A stretch of DNA of 64,000 bases from Aphis gossypii (taxonomy: Eukaryota; Arthropoda; Insecta; Hemiptera; Aphididae): contig NC_065531.1 of NCBI RefSeq assembly GCF_020184175.1, positions 83,484,604 through 83,548,603 on the forward strand, in the 5' to 3' direction. The notes beneath the pieces were generated by a model. The model was given only the letters and a program-made list of their open reading frames with translations, was not told the DNA's origin and did no database searches. How positions within the stretch are numbered: position 1 is the first letter of the stretch; every line of letters starts with the position of its first letter. Of the stretch, positions 1-11,559 are shown piece after piece. A program made the position numbers and the translations under genes.

Positions 1-48
1 TACCTTCATTCTAATTATGAACTTGTATGTCTGAATGAAAAATATAAG
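1..48 (+). other. Possible exon fragment at window edge
   Basis: The first 48 bases are open in frame 1 (reading from Tyr-Leu-His to Lys-Tyr-Lys) and run straight into a GT at 49-50 followed by AATTT, a plausible splice donor. Frames 2 and 3 contain stops. It could be an upstream exon of the CAP-H gene that lies downstream on the same strand, but its phase (0) does not directly match the next exon I found (which needs phase 1), and the residues match no CAP-H block I know. Sixteen codons are too few to be sure it is coding. Confidence 0.2.
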
Positions 49-59
49 GTAATTTAAAA

Positions 60-301
60 CTATAGTCGGGTCACTGAGAGAGCGCTTCTGGGCGGAGACC
101 AAAATTTGTCCGGTCTCACGCATTTCCACCACCAAACCCTCCAAAAACACTGGCCACCGTCAACACGACAACACGTGTCGTCGCTCTGCCTCCACCTGTC
201 TATTTGTATTACAGACTTCTATATATATTTCTATACAGAAATCTGACATCTGTGATTTGTATGTGCGAAAAAGTAGCTCTCTTTCAGTGGCCCGAATATA
301 G
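60..301. mobile_element. Short DNA transposon (MITE) with 25-bp terminal inverted repeats
   Basis: The left end (60-85, beginning CTATAGTCGGGTCACTGAG) and the right end (276-301, whose reverse complement begins CTATATTCGGGCCACTGAA) are inverted repeats with about four mismatches in 25 bases. The interior is much richer in G and C than the flanks, which at first sight imitates a promoter island, and has no long reading frame. Length (about 242 bp), absence of coding capacity and clean terminal repeats fit a non-autonomous DNA transposon. The superfamily is not clear: TA may be the duplicated target, but I cannot prove it. It lies upstream of the recognisable CAP-H exons, so probably inside an intron or the 5' flank of that gene. 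Confidence 0.65.
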
Positions 302-659
302 ATATTATCTAGTTTTAAATTGCTTATAAAAAAAAAAAAAAAAAAACAATAACATACAATTAACTTTTTTTATAATAATAAATAAAAATTGGTGTTGGAA
401 ATACCTAAAAATAATATATATTGCTATTCATTTAAATGTTTTTTCAATCATTTAATGTTTTCATATATATTATTCAATATTACACATTGGAAATTAGTAT
501 TAAATAGTATATTATATAATATTATGCATAGAAAAGAAAGACTACTTATTCCAAATAAATATCTTGATTTATATTTTAAATCATAAATATTACTAACCAT
601 CAATTAGTATTGATATTTGGATAATTGTGACAAATAATTAATGTATTAATATAAAAAAG
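302..659 (+). other. AT-rich stretch, probable intron or 5' flank of CAP-H
   Basis: Between the MITE and the first CAP-H-like exon the sequence is simple AT-rich DNA with an A18 tract near 330-347. I see no exon that would supply the missing N-terminal half of CAP-H. A 65-codon frame at 389-586 has a composition typical of random AT-rich sequence. Confidence 0.4.
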
Positions 660-3374
660 CTGTGGAAGTTGCTTTATTTCAAAGAATCTATGATGTTTAC
701 CTTGTTCATGATGTAGGACACAATAATATAGTAATGAATGGTAGAAATTTGGATTCAGTGATAAATGTTTCTGAGCGGCCTTTATTTCTAAGTATATTTT
801 ATATAACTATTAAAAATTTATTTTTCTGTCAGTAGTGTGGTTAAGTGAATTATTTTTTTCTAATAACAAATCACATGTGTTATAATATTTTTTTATGTAA
901 TATTACTAACTGTTATTCATGTATAAGTCAACATAGACATATCTTAAATAATTTAGTTATGTTTGTTCTATCATAAAATGATAGCTTAAAATGATTTATG
1001 CTCAACTTTAATTTTTAATTTCCAATAAAAAATAAACATATGAGGTTCCTTATATTACATTTTGAAATTTTTTTACTTACAAAAATTTTATTATACCTTT
1101 AGAAATTAAAACAATAAAACGTTAAAATGTTTATAATGATATAAATATTTAATCATTTGGTTGTATTCTTGCCTAGATATATACATTTTTTTATTAAAAC
1201 AAAATAAAAAAATTCTTATTTTTTCTATTATTTTTTAAGTACTTGGAATTGTTTACTTTTCACCACTAAAATACTAACTAAATACAATCTTTATCAGAAA
1301 CCACTTTTGTTGTCCAATATTGAAACATTTGGTATTCTTGTCATATGCGGTCTACTATATGTTTTTATATTTAATTAAAATATCATGACATATAGGTAGA
1401 TATATAGAATATCATAAATATCTAAAAAAAATAGTTATCAGAAAATATTTATGTTATGATTTGATGTCTCTTATAAAACATGCAAATGAGTCATCACTCG
1501 TCTTCAAAATTTTTTCACTATTCTGCTAAAAACATATGAATATATTTTTTAAATAAATCAATTTTCTCTTTCAAATGTATACATTTTTTGGAAAACAATT
1601 AACATAATTACTAAAAACTTTGATAAGAATTAAGATTAGTTGTCGACTTGTTAGAAATGACTTGGTTTATGCGTGAACGATAAGTATATGGTAGACTGCA
1701 TACAACAAGAATAGGTACTAAGCTTTTTACTAAAAAAAGTTCTGTTTAATAAGTTATTATATTGTTCACATTTTTATTTGCATTATAGTTTTAATTGAAA
1801 ATGGAAAAATTTGTCCTCCATATCATAAATTTATAGCTGAATGTGATGAAAGTACTAATTTTGATGATGATACTGACCAGAACAAATTAGACAATATTCT
1901 TACACATTTTAATCAAGAAACATCTAAATTTTGTGCTAACAATTCTGAAGAAATTGATGATTCAATGGAAGTAGATTTATGTGAACCAAATTCAGAAATA
2001 ATAACACCTACAGATTTTGGATCATCTACTCACAATAACAGAGTATTTGGTAGACAAGATAATTTAAGTAAGTGCATTATTGTTATATTTATTAAAAATG
2101 TATATGTTTTTTGTTATTTATTAAGACTTTTTATTTTACAGATTCTTTATCTCAAACATTACAAATGGTGGATACAACAAATAGTAGTGATTATACATTC
2201 TTTAATCGTGAAAAAATGTCTTACTTTAAATGTTCCAATCACTGGAATGAGAAATTCAAAATGATGACAATTAACAGTAATTTTTTTTTCAAGTATATTG
2301 TTCATTGATATACATGCATATTCTATAAATTACTGTCATTAGGTAAACAGAAAGCAATGCATATTAAGTCACGTATAGCTCAAACATCTCAATTACAATC
2401 TCAAAATGATGTTTCTGAATATCAATATAACAAATCAAAAGCTATAAAATTTAAAGTTGATTTTTACTCTGATAACTCAACAATATTGAAAAATATTAAA
2501 TTAAATTCTGGTAAAAATCAATGTAGTTACTTTAAATGGAAACCAAGTAATAACTTAATTACTTCATTTGATCAATCAAATATTAGGCCTATCAGACAGT
2601 TAGTACTTTATTGAAAACTATGATAGTAGTATCCAAAACTTACCATATTTTTGTTCATTGCAGATTAGAATGTTGCAAGTATATAAATATGGTTCCTAAC
2701 TGGTATAAAGATGAATTTCAGGAATTAAATATTAATACAAATCCAAATATATTGTTCTTGTTTCCAGAAAGAAATATTGAAAGCAACAGTTTATTGGTAT
2801 ACATTTTTTTTTAATTTATCTATTTTTTTTTAACCAATATTAAATTATGTTTAGTTAGATGAAGTTCCAGTAGAGAATACAGACTATAATGACCAAGATG
2901 TCATGGATACCGAGTGTGAAAACGAGAAAGATGAAATGATGACTGAAATAAATAATGGTGACAATTTAAAAATAGCTTTGAGTAAAAAAAATACACAAGA
3001 TAATGCTTTTGAAGTAAGTTATTTAAAAACATATTTTATTACACACAAAAGCTATTAATTTATTATATTTATTAAAACTTGTTTTTAAGGAGTACCCTAC
3101 TAGTAATTCTGGATACATAGATATGCATGAACTTAAAAAATATATTATGAATATTATTAAACCAAATGGTGAGGAAACAATAAATATTTCATTTGCAGAT
3201 ATAATATTAAATTTGCCAAAAATATTGCCGGAAAATATGAAAGAAAATATAAGTGTATCTGTTATATATGTTGCTTTATTGCATTTATGTAATGAATACA
3301 GTTTATGTTTAGAAAACAAAAATGATGAAATTTTAATCTCTCAGAGTTCTGTAAACAATGAAATATTAGAATAA
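660..3374 (+). CDS. barr: Condensin complex subunit 2 (CAP-H / barren), 5'-incomplete
   Basis: CAP-H is the kleisin of condensin I; it bridges the SMC2 and SMC4 heads and holds the HEAT-repeat subunits during mitotic chromosome compaction. Exons with matching phases: 660-791, 1789-2067, 2142-2276, 2343-2598, 2664-2796, 2855-3013, 3090-3374 (stop TAA), giving about 458 residues. Family blocks seen: a GKICPPYHKFI stretch like the vertebrate ICPSLAGFQF block, the MSYFKCSNHWNEKF block (YSYF...WAGP.HWRF in vertebrates), FKVDF, and the C-terminal winged-helix region with DMHELKKYIM, NLPKILPENM and VIYVALLHLCNEY, which contacts the SMC4 head. The first exon (ALFQRIYD) is weaker because its acceptor lacks a pyrimidine tract. 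The N-terminal SMC2-binding helical domain is not in the window; full-length relatives have about 700-740 residues, so the true start is upstream or unrecognised. AATAAA follows near 3415. Confidence 0.85.
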
Positions 3375-5478
3375 GTTTTTTGTTTTCTGTCAAATATTAT
3401 TGTATTAAATTTATAATAAAAGTACCACTGAATAACCCTACTTCATAACTATTTAATATTAAATTTGTTTAGCTTGATCAGTAGAATCTTTACTTGTTTG
3501 GACATTCCAATGATAGATAGGATTTTAAATGTGCTAAAGCACTTGATACTTAAATGTATATCTTCTGTTAGTTTCCCAAAAATACTAATGTAAATAATTA
3601 GTAAGTGCCCAAAGCTCTATGAGTGCCTAATCTAGTGTCTACCTTAGATTACAAGTATAAATGAAGTATGTGGGCTTATATAAGATATTGTGTGTAAATT
3701 TATATTTTTGAAATTAATAACTATTGTAAGAATTTCAAAAGGATATTCAACAACAAATTTATAAATGTTTTTTTTTTTTTATTATCATTATTGTATTTTA
3801 TTTATTGATTTATATGTATTCGATGTATTTTATGATGTATTTACAAAAAATCAAATAAAAACATCTTTTAATCATTTATTTAAAATATTTTATCGCTGGA
3901 ATTCAAGAATAGAAGATTAAAACATATATTGCCTAAAATAAAATCATAATTTTTTTTTTTTACACAATACAATTTATTTATTCTAGGATTAATAACCCTT
4001 CACCCCCCATCAAATAAAAAATAATTAAGTACCAAATAGATGAATAGATGAATTTTCTATCATAGACATATTATTAAGAAATATTTGATCAATTAAAAAT
4101 ATTTAATACTAAATAAATAAAAATTTTAATGTCTATATTGTTACTAAAGCCACTTCCATTAAAAAAAAATCAAAATCAACACACTTTTATAACTCCAAAA
4201 GATGATGGTAGACAGAAAATAACACACATTATTGTAAAATCATTAAATTGATTGGTCTACTCAAAATCTTAAATTATTTTTGTAAGTATAGAATGGACAA
4301 ATGGAGTATACTGTATGTCATTTACATAATAAAAACAACAAAAGTAGAAAACAAATATTACTTTTCACTTACCTACACAGTTAGATTAATTAATTTTTTT
4401 TTAAATTAAATTTTATTAACTTAACATTTTACTGATTGTGAATGTTTCTGATAGGTATTTTAATTGATCATTCAACCTTGACACCCCGAAGAATATTGTA
4501 TGCCTGATATACAAACTAAATTCAGCTCTCGGCTCCTGTCAAAATAATTATTGATTTGTTTAAGTTTGTAATGGAAGCATATTTACTTTTCTACCCTCTA
4601 CATAGGTAAAAACAAACAACAATAAACACATTCAATACATGCATGATGCATTGTCCAACTGTCCAAAAAATAAAATGTATACAAATTATACAATTAGCTT
4701 AAATCCAGTCAGTAGTATTGGACTAAAATTCAATTATATCTATAATATTATATTATTTAACAATCCTATGAAAAAAATAGTAATACCAAATACTTCATCA
4801 AAAAATTGTTACATTTACATATATATTTAGTATTTAAATATAAGAATATAGATGTCTAATTATTTTTGTTGTCGTATATTTTTGGAAATTTGAGTATTAT
4901 AAATAGTTAGGAACATCTACTTAGATTCTACATGTCTTAAATTATTATGATTTTTAAAAAAACCAATGCATCATAAACTTACTTATAGATAAGTATTTGT
5001 TGTATAATAAAATATGTATCTGAGGTACAACCTCAGATTCTATTATTTAAATTTAAAATAATAAAAATCCTAAAATATACATAAATAAGTGGATAGTACG
5101 GTTTACTCAAAGTATAGTTATTCACACTGTAAATCAAATTAAGAATAGAAGTAACTACAAAACAAATTATTTTTGATTCTTATTTATAACTAATACTAGG
5201 GAATAGGGACGAGACAAATTGTTCTAAGTACCATGATTGTAATTTGAAATGTTGTATATGATTTAAATAAATTTATTTTATCATGGTGTTGAAGTTGAAT
5301 GAAAATCTGTTTGGCTGAGCACCACTTTTAACAAATGATCATGGATAAAAGTAATGTTTACAACCCCCTAATGACTCACCTAAAAATAAGAGTTCGTTGA
5401 TTGTTCATGCCATACAAAGGACGCTATGCATGCATTTCTTTCATTTCACGAATCGCTATTCTTTCTAATTCCTATTCA

Positions 5479-5500
5479 CTATTCGGTTCTGACCGAATAG
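5479..5500. repeat. Perfect 9-bp stem hairpin
   Basis: CTATTCGGT and ACCGAATAG are perfect inverted repeats around a 4-base loop (TCTG). It stands in a locally GC-richer block. It could be part of a decayed transposon or a protein-binding site; the sequence alone does not decide. Confidence 0.5.
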
Positions 5501-5574
5501 TTGTTTTACTATCAATTATTGTATTATGACTATTGTTCTGGATTGCCAAATATTTATCTTCATAATGAGCAAAT

Positions 5575-5599
5575 TGCCAGAAACAAACATCAAAACCAA
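5575..5599 (+). other. Orphan ATG-containing segment ending in a strong splice donor
   Basis: An ATG opens a short frame (MSKLPETN...) that ends at CCAA|GTAAGT, a near-consensus donor. The preceding 180 bases are less AT-biased than the surroundings. It might be the first coding exon of a gene whose next exon I cannot identify, or chance. No partner exon was recognised on this strand before MARCHF5. Confidence 0.15.
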
Positions 5600-6171
5600 G
5601 TAAGTCCCATTGATAGTCATGCGTTTCTGTACTGCGATCAACAGATGACAATACAATTGCGGATTTTTTAATATTTTACCATTTTATTTTAATGATATTT
5701 GTAATATGGTACTGCAGGGAAATGATACCTTTAAAGTTTAAAATTTTCTGTCATATCTTACATTTAGTATTAATATTTATTAGAAATATAATTGTATATT
5801 ATAATATGGCCTAAAAATGTTTATAAATAACTGTAAAATAAATAAGTATATTTTTATCAAACTATTTTATTAAAATTTTAAAAATTTCTATTTTTTTATG
5901 CATTAAGTATCTTTTTTATGAGCAATTTCTTATACCAATAATCTATGAAATTATTCATTTTGGATTAGTTTTATAAACATTTGTATGTCTGATATATGAT
6001 TATCTTAAAATAATATATATTTTTTTTTTACAATTTATTCTAATTACAATTAACTTTTTTTAAATAATATGTTTACATATTTATTTACAATATTAAGATA
6101 TTAATATTATAATTTTATTAAGATATAATTTTTCAGGTGATGTTTACAAGTATTGAATTATGATACAGATT

Positions 6172-9042
6172 TTAATTACTTTCTTCAGAATCAGTTTCAG
6201 GATAGTCAATGACTTTACGTGTTTTTTCTTTAATAACATTGTGTTGCCTTTGATATATTCTGAATACACCTTTTACTGTAATGTATACTAGTCCTCCCTG
6301 AAATAAAAATATGAACATAATCAATGAAAATTTACACTCATTACAATTTATAAAATCCTAACCAATATTGTTTTTTGTAAGTATGAATATGAACTATTGT
6401 TAAATAATAAATTTCCAACTACAGTGGCAGTAGTTGGCAATAGAAGTGCAGCACAAAGAGTAGTTGTTGGATTAACGACTGAATTGAATTGGACTGTATT
6501 AGCTGAACTATTGATAGGTTCACACCTAAAAACAACACAAATATGATTTATAATTATTTCTGTAACACCATAAAGATAAGTTAAATATAAATGGTTTACA
6601 AAAATGAAGGCATGATGGTTCTTAACAAGGGTATGTGTGAAGTATATCGTTGCACAAATAATAGTAAAGTTTCTTCCCAATTGATAGTTTTGCATAAAAT
6701 TAGACTGAGAGGTATTGATGGCAACACCAAGAGCAACATATATGAATCTGTATTCTCCATCATTGTTATAGCTTCTCTTTCACCCATTACCTAAGAAACC
6801 TTCAAGTTTAACTTCTATAAAATTAAATTTATTTTCTATTAGAACAAACCTGCATCATGGTTATTGCTCCATAAGAAGCTGCAGACCAATAAAGAGTGCT
6901 GACCACAACACCAGCAGCCAAAAAAGGACATAACTGATTAGCTGTTTTATCAAGTTTGTTTAATATGCGAACTAAGCAATCTGTAAATTTTAATAGCAAC
7001 ATATTAATTAAATATAATTAAGATATATTTTGAATCAAGTATAAAAATTAAAAAAAGTTCTGCTGTACAGAAGATGTTGAGTGTACCTTAGCACAGAGTA
7101 AGTCTTTGTGTATGAATTAAACTTGAATTCATTGATAAATTATTACATGATATGAAAAATGATTTTACGGTCTATCAGTGAATATTATCATGTATATTTT
7201 ATAATATAATTATATAAAGCATTTTATTTTACCAATAGTAATACGTTAGGTCAAATAAATAAATGTTTATTCACTTATGTTTGAATGTATTTAAATTAAA
7301 GTGAGTTATCCAAAATAGAACATTTAATTCATGTGATATTAATATTTTTTATAGCAGAAAAATGTACAGATACTGAATTGAAAATATTTTTTTTTCACTT
7401 ACCTTACAAAATAAAAATTTTTTTGTTTTAATAAAGTTTTAATGCAAAATCTAAAAAACTTACTGACTTCATCATACACAATAATATATTGTGTATGGCA
7501 CTGAGGACAATGTGCTTTAATACTAAGATTTTCTTTCAGTTTTTCATCAACCCAACGTTGAACACAACTCTGATGAACCTAAAATAGGTAACAATTTTAT
7601 AATATATTAATCAATAGCTGTTGACAATACATTTTTATAATTTGATTGAACAAATCACAGGTAAATAAAATATTAATTGCTATAAATATTTCTATGATAG
7701 GTACATGGTATGTTCAATATCTATGTAGAAAATGACAAACAGCATCCTTATTACTGTGACAGGAAGGAAACCTTGAATAACCCAGCAATCATTTGACACT
7801 CGCCTACATTCAATTAGTTTTTTTTTTAATAGTTTTATCATTTCTTTCTTCGATATAACTCACCTTATAAATTAATTGTCAATGTGGTTAACTTATTCAA
7901 ATCAATTAAAATGGGATAATTTTTAAATTTTGCAAGTGAAGTGTTAAAAAATAGAATTTAATAATAGGTATAAAATTAAAACCAAATAATATTTTATAGT
8001 ATGATAATCAGTCTAATTTTGGGAGATCAAGTATTAAGTTTACATGTACAGTAAAACATATGGTGGTTTGGGATAGAAGGCATTTTAGGATAATTTTTAA
8101 TAAATTAATATAAATTTTATTTTATTTTGCTTTTAAAATAAGGTCTGTTTCTATGGAGGCAAAGCTAACCGATCAAATTCATTGAATTTTGACCAAATTA
8201 ACATATATTACTATTATATAAAAAATCATTTTAAGTGCTTACTTAAAATTTTCATTTCTTTGTTCTTATCATACATTTATATCTATTAGAAATTATTGAA
8301 TATTTAAACATAATATCTCAATATTAAAATTGTAGTGTGACTATAATATTATAGTTTAAATTAAAAAAATTTCAGTAGAACATACACTGCATGATAAATA
8401 TTTGTGGACAAGATCAATACAAATATTAAAATGTAATAAAAAATTACCCATCGTGTAGAACCGCGACATTTACACGGTGACACCCAATCTCTGTTAGTTT
8501 CATATTCATCTTCATCGGTACCAAAACAAACCCAACAGTGTTTTTGTCTAAAATAGAGTAATAAACATATAAATATAATACTTTAACCTATATTAATACC
8601 AGAGATAGAATGAACAATATAAAATTAATACTAGATTATACAATTTGTATACTTAATTTTTTTTTTTATTAAAATAGAAAATTTACAATTTCTAGAATGT
8701 GTACAATAAGCAAATAAGATATTAATGACCTCTCAGATATATACTATATATACTTAAAGTGTTAGGTTTTTATGAAATAAATGGTATGAATATAAACAGA
8801 ACCAATTAAAATGATTACTTACAATATTTAAATTATTAATTAAAACTTATTAATAAATGATTAATGTCTTTGAGTTTGATTTGATGTACATTATTTATTA
8901 TTAATTAAGTTCATGTAAAAATATTTTAAATTGAAACGTCAAGTAGAGTTCATTCCACCTCTAATAATCAAACATTATAAATTTACTCAGATGATTCTTG
9001 ACTGCAGGAAGATGAATGTTGGCCGATATTTTCGTTTTCCAT
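6172..9042 (-). CDS. MARCHF5: E3 ubiquitin-protein ligase MARCHF5-like (RING-CH, mitochondrial)
   Basis: MARCHF5 is a multi-pass E3 of the outer mitochondrial membrane (and ER contact sites) controlling fission factors and mitochondrial quality. Seven exons with consistent phase: 8987-9042, 8448-8547, 7464-7578, 6850-6980, 6600-6790, 6363-6525, 6172-6297; 293 residues against 278 in human. The RING-CH finger has all eight ligands in C4HC3 order: C23, C26, C44, C46, H54, C57, C76, C79. After it come hydrophobic segments shared with the family, including CPFLAAGVVV, LVLPSIPLSLILC, TTLCAALLLPTTATVVGNL and the GGLVYITVKGVF segment, then a short basic tail ending near DYPETDSEE. The start is the ATG just before a Ser/Glu-rich lead and the RING finger; introns are standard GT-AG. 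The gene is complete with no broken frame. Confidence 0.95.
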
Positions 9043-9598
9043 TTTAAAAGATCTTAACTAAGTGATTTAATTAATAAATTAATTCAAGTGTATAATTTAT
9101 AAATTTATCATTCTATAAAAAATAAAATTAATCAGTTAATTTGCGAAGAGACAGCTGTGAATATCCAAAACACCTAAAGTACTAACATATATGTGCTAAT
9201 AAATTAGTACCTATTAAAAGTAATAATACAATTAGACACTAGGTTTAATATGCAAAGTACCTACTATTATAGTACTGTGATAGATAACAAAACGTAGTTT
9301 GTCTGCGGTAAATAATGTCGAACATTATTAGAGGAATTGTTGATCAATTGTTCATAAAAACACTGAGTAATAGCAGTTATCAAATTTTTTTATCAACAGC
9401 TGCTGTTGCCCAATCGGAGCTCCTCGCTATAACTCAGTAACCACTAAACATACACCGTACACAACCAATAGTTATAAAAAAAACGTATCCCGAAACAAAA
9501 TAAACTGTACGAAATTACTTTTTACGCAACGATTACCTGAAGTGTTCGAGGTAAGGACGTTAATATTATGTCACTCTGCTAATTTTATTAAGAGGTTA
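9043..9598 (-). promoter_or_regulatory. Upstream flank of MARCHF5, likely promoter
   Basis: This is the 5' side of MARCHF5. About 9290-9560 is less AT-rich than the surroundings and contains no reading frame. I assign promoter or 5' leader by position only; no core element is certain. The right end is bounded by a transposon at 9599. Confidence 0.35.
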
Positions 9599-10574
9599 TT
9601 AAGAGGACGCATTACCCGCATATTATGTTGTCTCCGTGGGCATGGACCAATTGCTTCTAAAACTAAATTTTTATTTTAGGATCAGTGTACCAATTGCGCT
9701 ATTTATATTTTACGGTCAATATACCAATTGCGCTTGTATTCAAATTTGCCTGATATTTATTGATCAACTGATTACAGGCTAAAGTGACAGGTTTTAATAT
9801 ACCTATTTTATAATTTTATATTATGTGAATTATAATATTATTATGTATCTATATTAATACTCCCAAAAATTATTTATGTGTTTATATTTTTTTTTATTAT
9901 ATTTATAATTATGATTTAATTTTGAATAATTGACGATCAAACTTGTGACCGGTTAGTGTACCTATTAATTTATTTGTATTTTATATTTTCTTAAATCAGC
10001 ATGTTATTATTGTACTTCGTGCCTCTTGGTGACCAAATTAATTATTTTAATGTAATCACTAATCATCCTGTTATACTTATGAATTATGATTATATTTTCC
10101 TTTTCTCGTGGTGAAGAAATATATTATTCTAAACTGTAATGCCATACTCAAATTATTATTTAAAAAATTATTATTAACAAGTTAACACAGTTTTACAAGT
10201 GCGCAACATATCAAATTTACGCTCAGCAGATGGCTTTTAGCTCTGTTAGTTTAAAAATTAGAGATAATAGATTTATTATGAAACTTAATGGTAAGAACAT
10301 TATCTGTGTTTGTATGTTGGTTTTTTATAATAGTTCAATTATTCAGCAAGCTATGCGTAAATTAAAAATGTTCATAACTTGCTTAAAAACTGAATAATTG
10401 TGAAAACTCAACATACAAACACAGATAATATTCTTATCCAAAAGTTTCATAATAAGTCGATTCATTCTAATTTTTAAACTAACGGAGCTAAAAGTGATCT
10501 GGTGAGTATAAATTTGCTATGTTATGCACTATTGTTAGACGGAGACAACATATGCGGGTGTTACGTCCCCTTAA
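9599..10574. mobile_element. TTAA-flanked foldback MITE with an internal insertion
   Basis: The left end (TTAA then GAGGACGCATTACCCGC and TTGTCTCCGT) mirrors the right end at 10530-10574 (ACGGAGACAAC, GCGGGTGTTACGTCCCC, TTAA). The inner arms are also inverted: 10195-10330 (including AAACTTAATGGTAAGAAC and ACAAACACAG-like blocks) against 10380-10530. TTAA on both sides fits a target-site duplication of the piggyBac type, though the family is not proven and there is no transposase. About 550 bp (roughly 9640-10190) interrupts the left arm between TCTCCGT and the next expected arm sequence, which suggests a nested insertion. Confidence 0.75.
9646..9736 (+). repeat. Three copies of ACCAATTGC(G)CT within the nested insertion
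   Basis: The word ACCAATTGC occurs at 9646, 9689 and 9723, followed by TTCT, GCT or GCTT, at spacings of 43 and 34 bases. The repeats sit at the left border of the sequence that interrupts the TTAA element. They may be subterminal repeats of the inserted element. Confidence 0.5.
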
Positions 10575-11559
10575 CAATTGTATTATTCTGGGAGCAACTG
10601 TCATCAAGTGCCTTGGTTAGTTTATCGTCCTTTCCAGCCCCTAGTCGAATTAATAAATAAATGTTTTAAATATTGTAGGTAGTCTACTGCATTTGATAAA
10701 CGCTTGTACAAAGTACAAACACTACGAACTACCATAAATACTCATACTAGTCATACTAAATCATTAATTACTATATGTAAAGTGGTGGCCAGTGAGTATT
10801 AGCTACCAGGAAAATATAGTATAGGTAGGTACATAAATAATATTAAATTTTATTATCGAAATTGAAGAACTTTTTATTTCAACTAATTCCAGAGAGCAGC
10901 CGCCACCCACGAGCCACGGCCTGAAAGTCTACTGGCCACTGCCGATTGAACTATAAATTACAGTATTCACTCTAAATATAAGAAGGATATCAGATATCAA
11001 ATGGGTTCTATAGGTTCGAAAAAAAGTTTAGAAGTGAGTAGTATAGGTATGTTTAGGCCGTTTAGAGTTGCAACTTGCAAACTCTTTGTTAAAGAAGTAT
11101 CGATAAAAATTTAACTTACTATCCACATAATGATAATATTTAATGTAACCAATAACCATATAGGTAATTAAAAAAAAGCGAATATTTTCGAAACGTTTTA
11201 AATAATATAAAAATATATACAGTATACTAGTATGTTTATAAAATTAATATACAATAAGTAACTCCAAAACCATTTAATAGGTTATATTATATTTATAGGT
11301 ACGTAAGGACATTGGTTATTTTTTCAAATTTGAATAAAGTACCAATATAGATATCTATAGTTAATATTAAATACTAAAATACGTACCTATTCGAAAGAAA
11401 AAAAAGCAGGTGAATGAGTACCGCTCTGCTGTACATTAGGTTCCGCGTGGATCACTATTATATATTATAAGAGTGCTAAAATTGAATCCAATGATAGCAA
11501 TCACAAAACACTATTTGAACGCAGATGATTTGTTGGCCTAGGATATAATTTTCAGTGGT
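10575..11559. other. Intergenic, no feature recognised
   Basis: Mostly AT-rich. About 10880-10950 is GC-richer (CAGCCGCCACCCACGAGCC) but has no supported frame. Nothing else stands out. Confidence 0.4.

Larger units (their letters stand above)
3375..6171. other. Intergenic, convergent between CAP-H and MARCHF5
   Basis: The 3' ends of the two genes face each other here. Most is AT-rich with homopolymer runs. Points of note are a CAP-H polyadenylation-type AATAAA near 3415, a slightly GC-richer block at 5380-5640, a perfect 9-bp hairpin at 5479-5500 and an isolated ATG-to-donor segment at 5575-5599 described separately. No further reading frame is supported. Confidence 0.5.

Noticed and set aside
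60..301. CpG-type promoter of CAP-H
   Set aside because: Terminal inverted repeats show the block is a small DNA transposon.
660..3374. CAP-H as a pseudogene
   Set aside because: Apparent stops all fall in introns; splice sites and phases fit across the exons and the C-terminal domain is intact.
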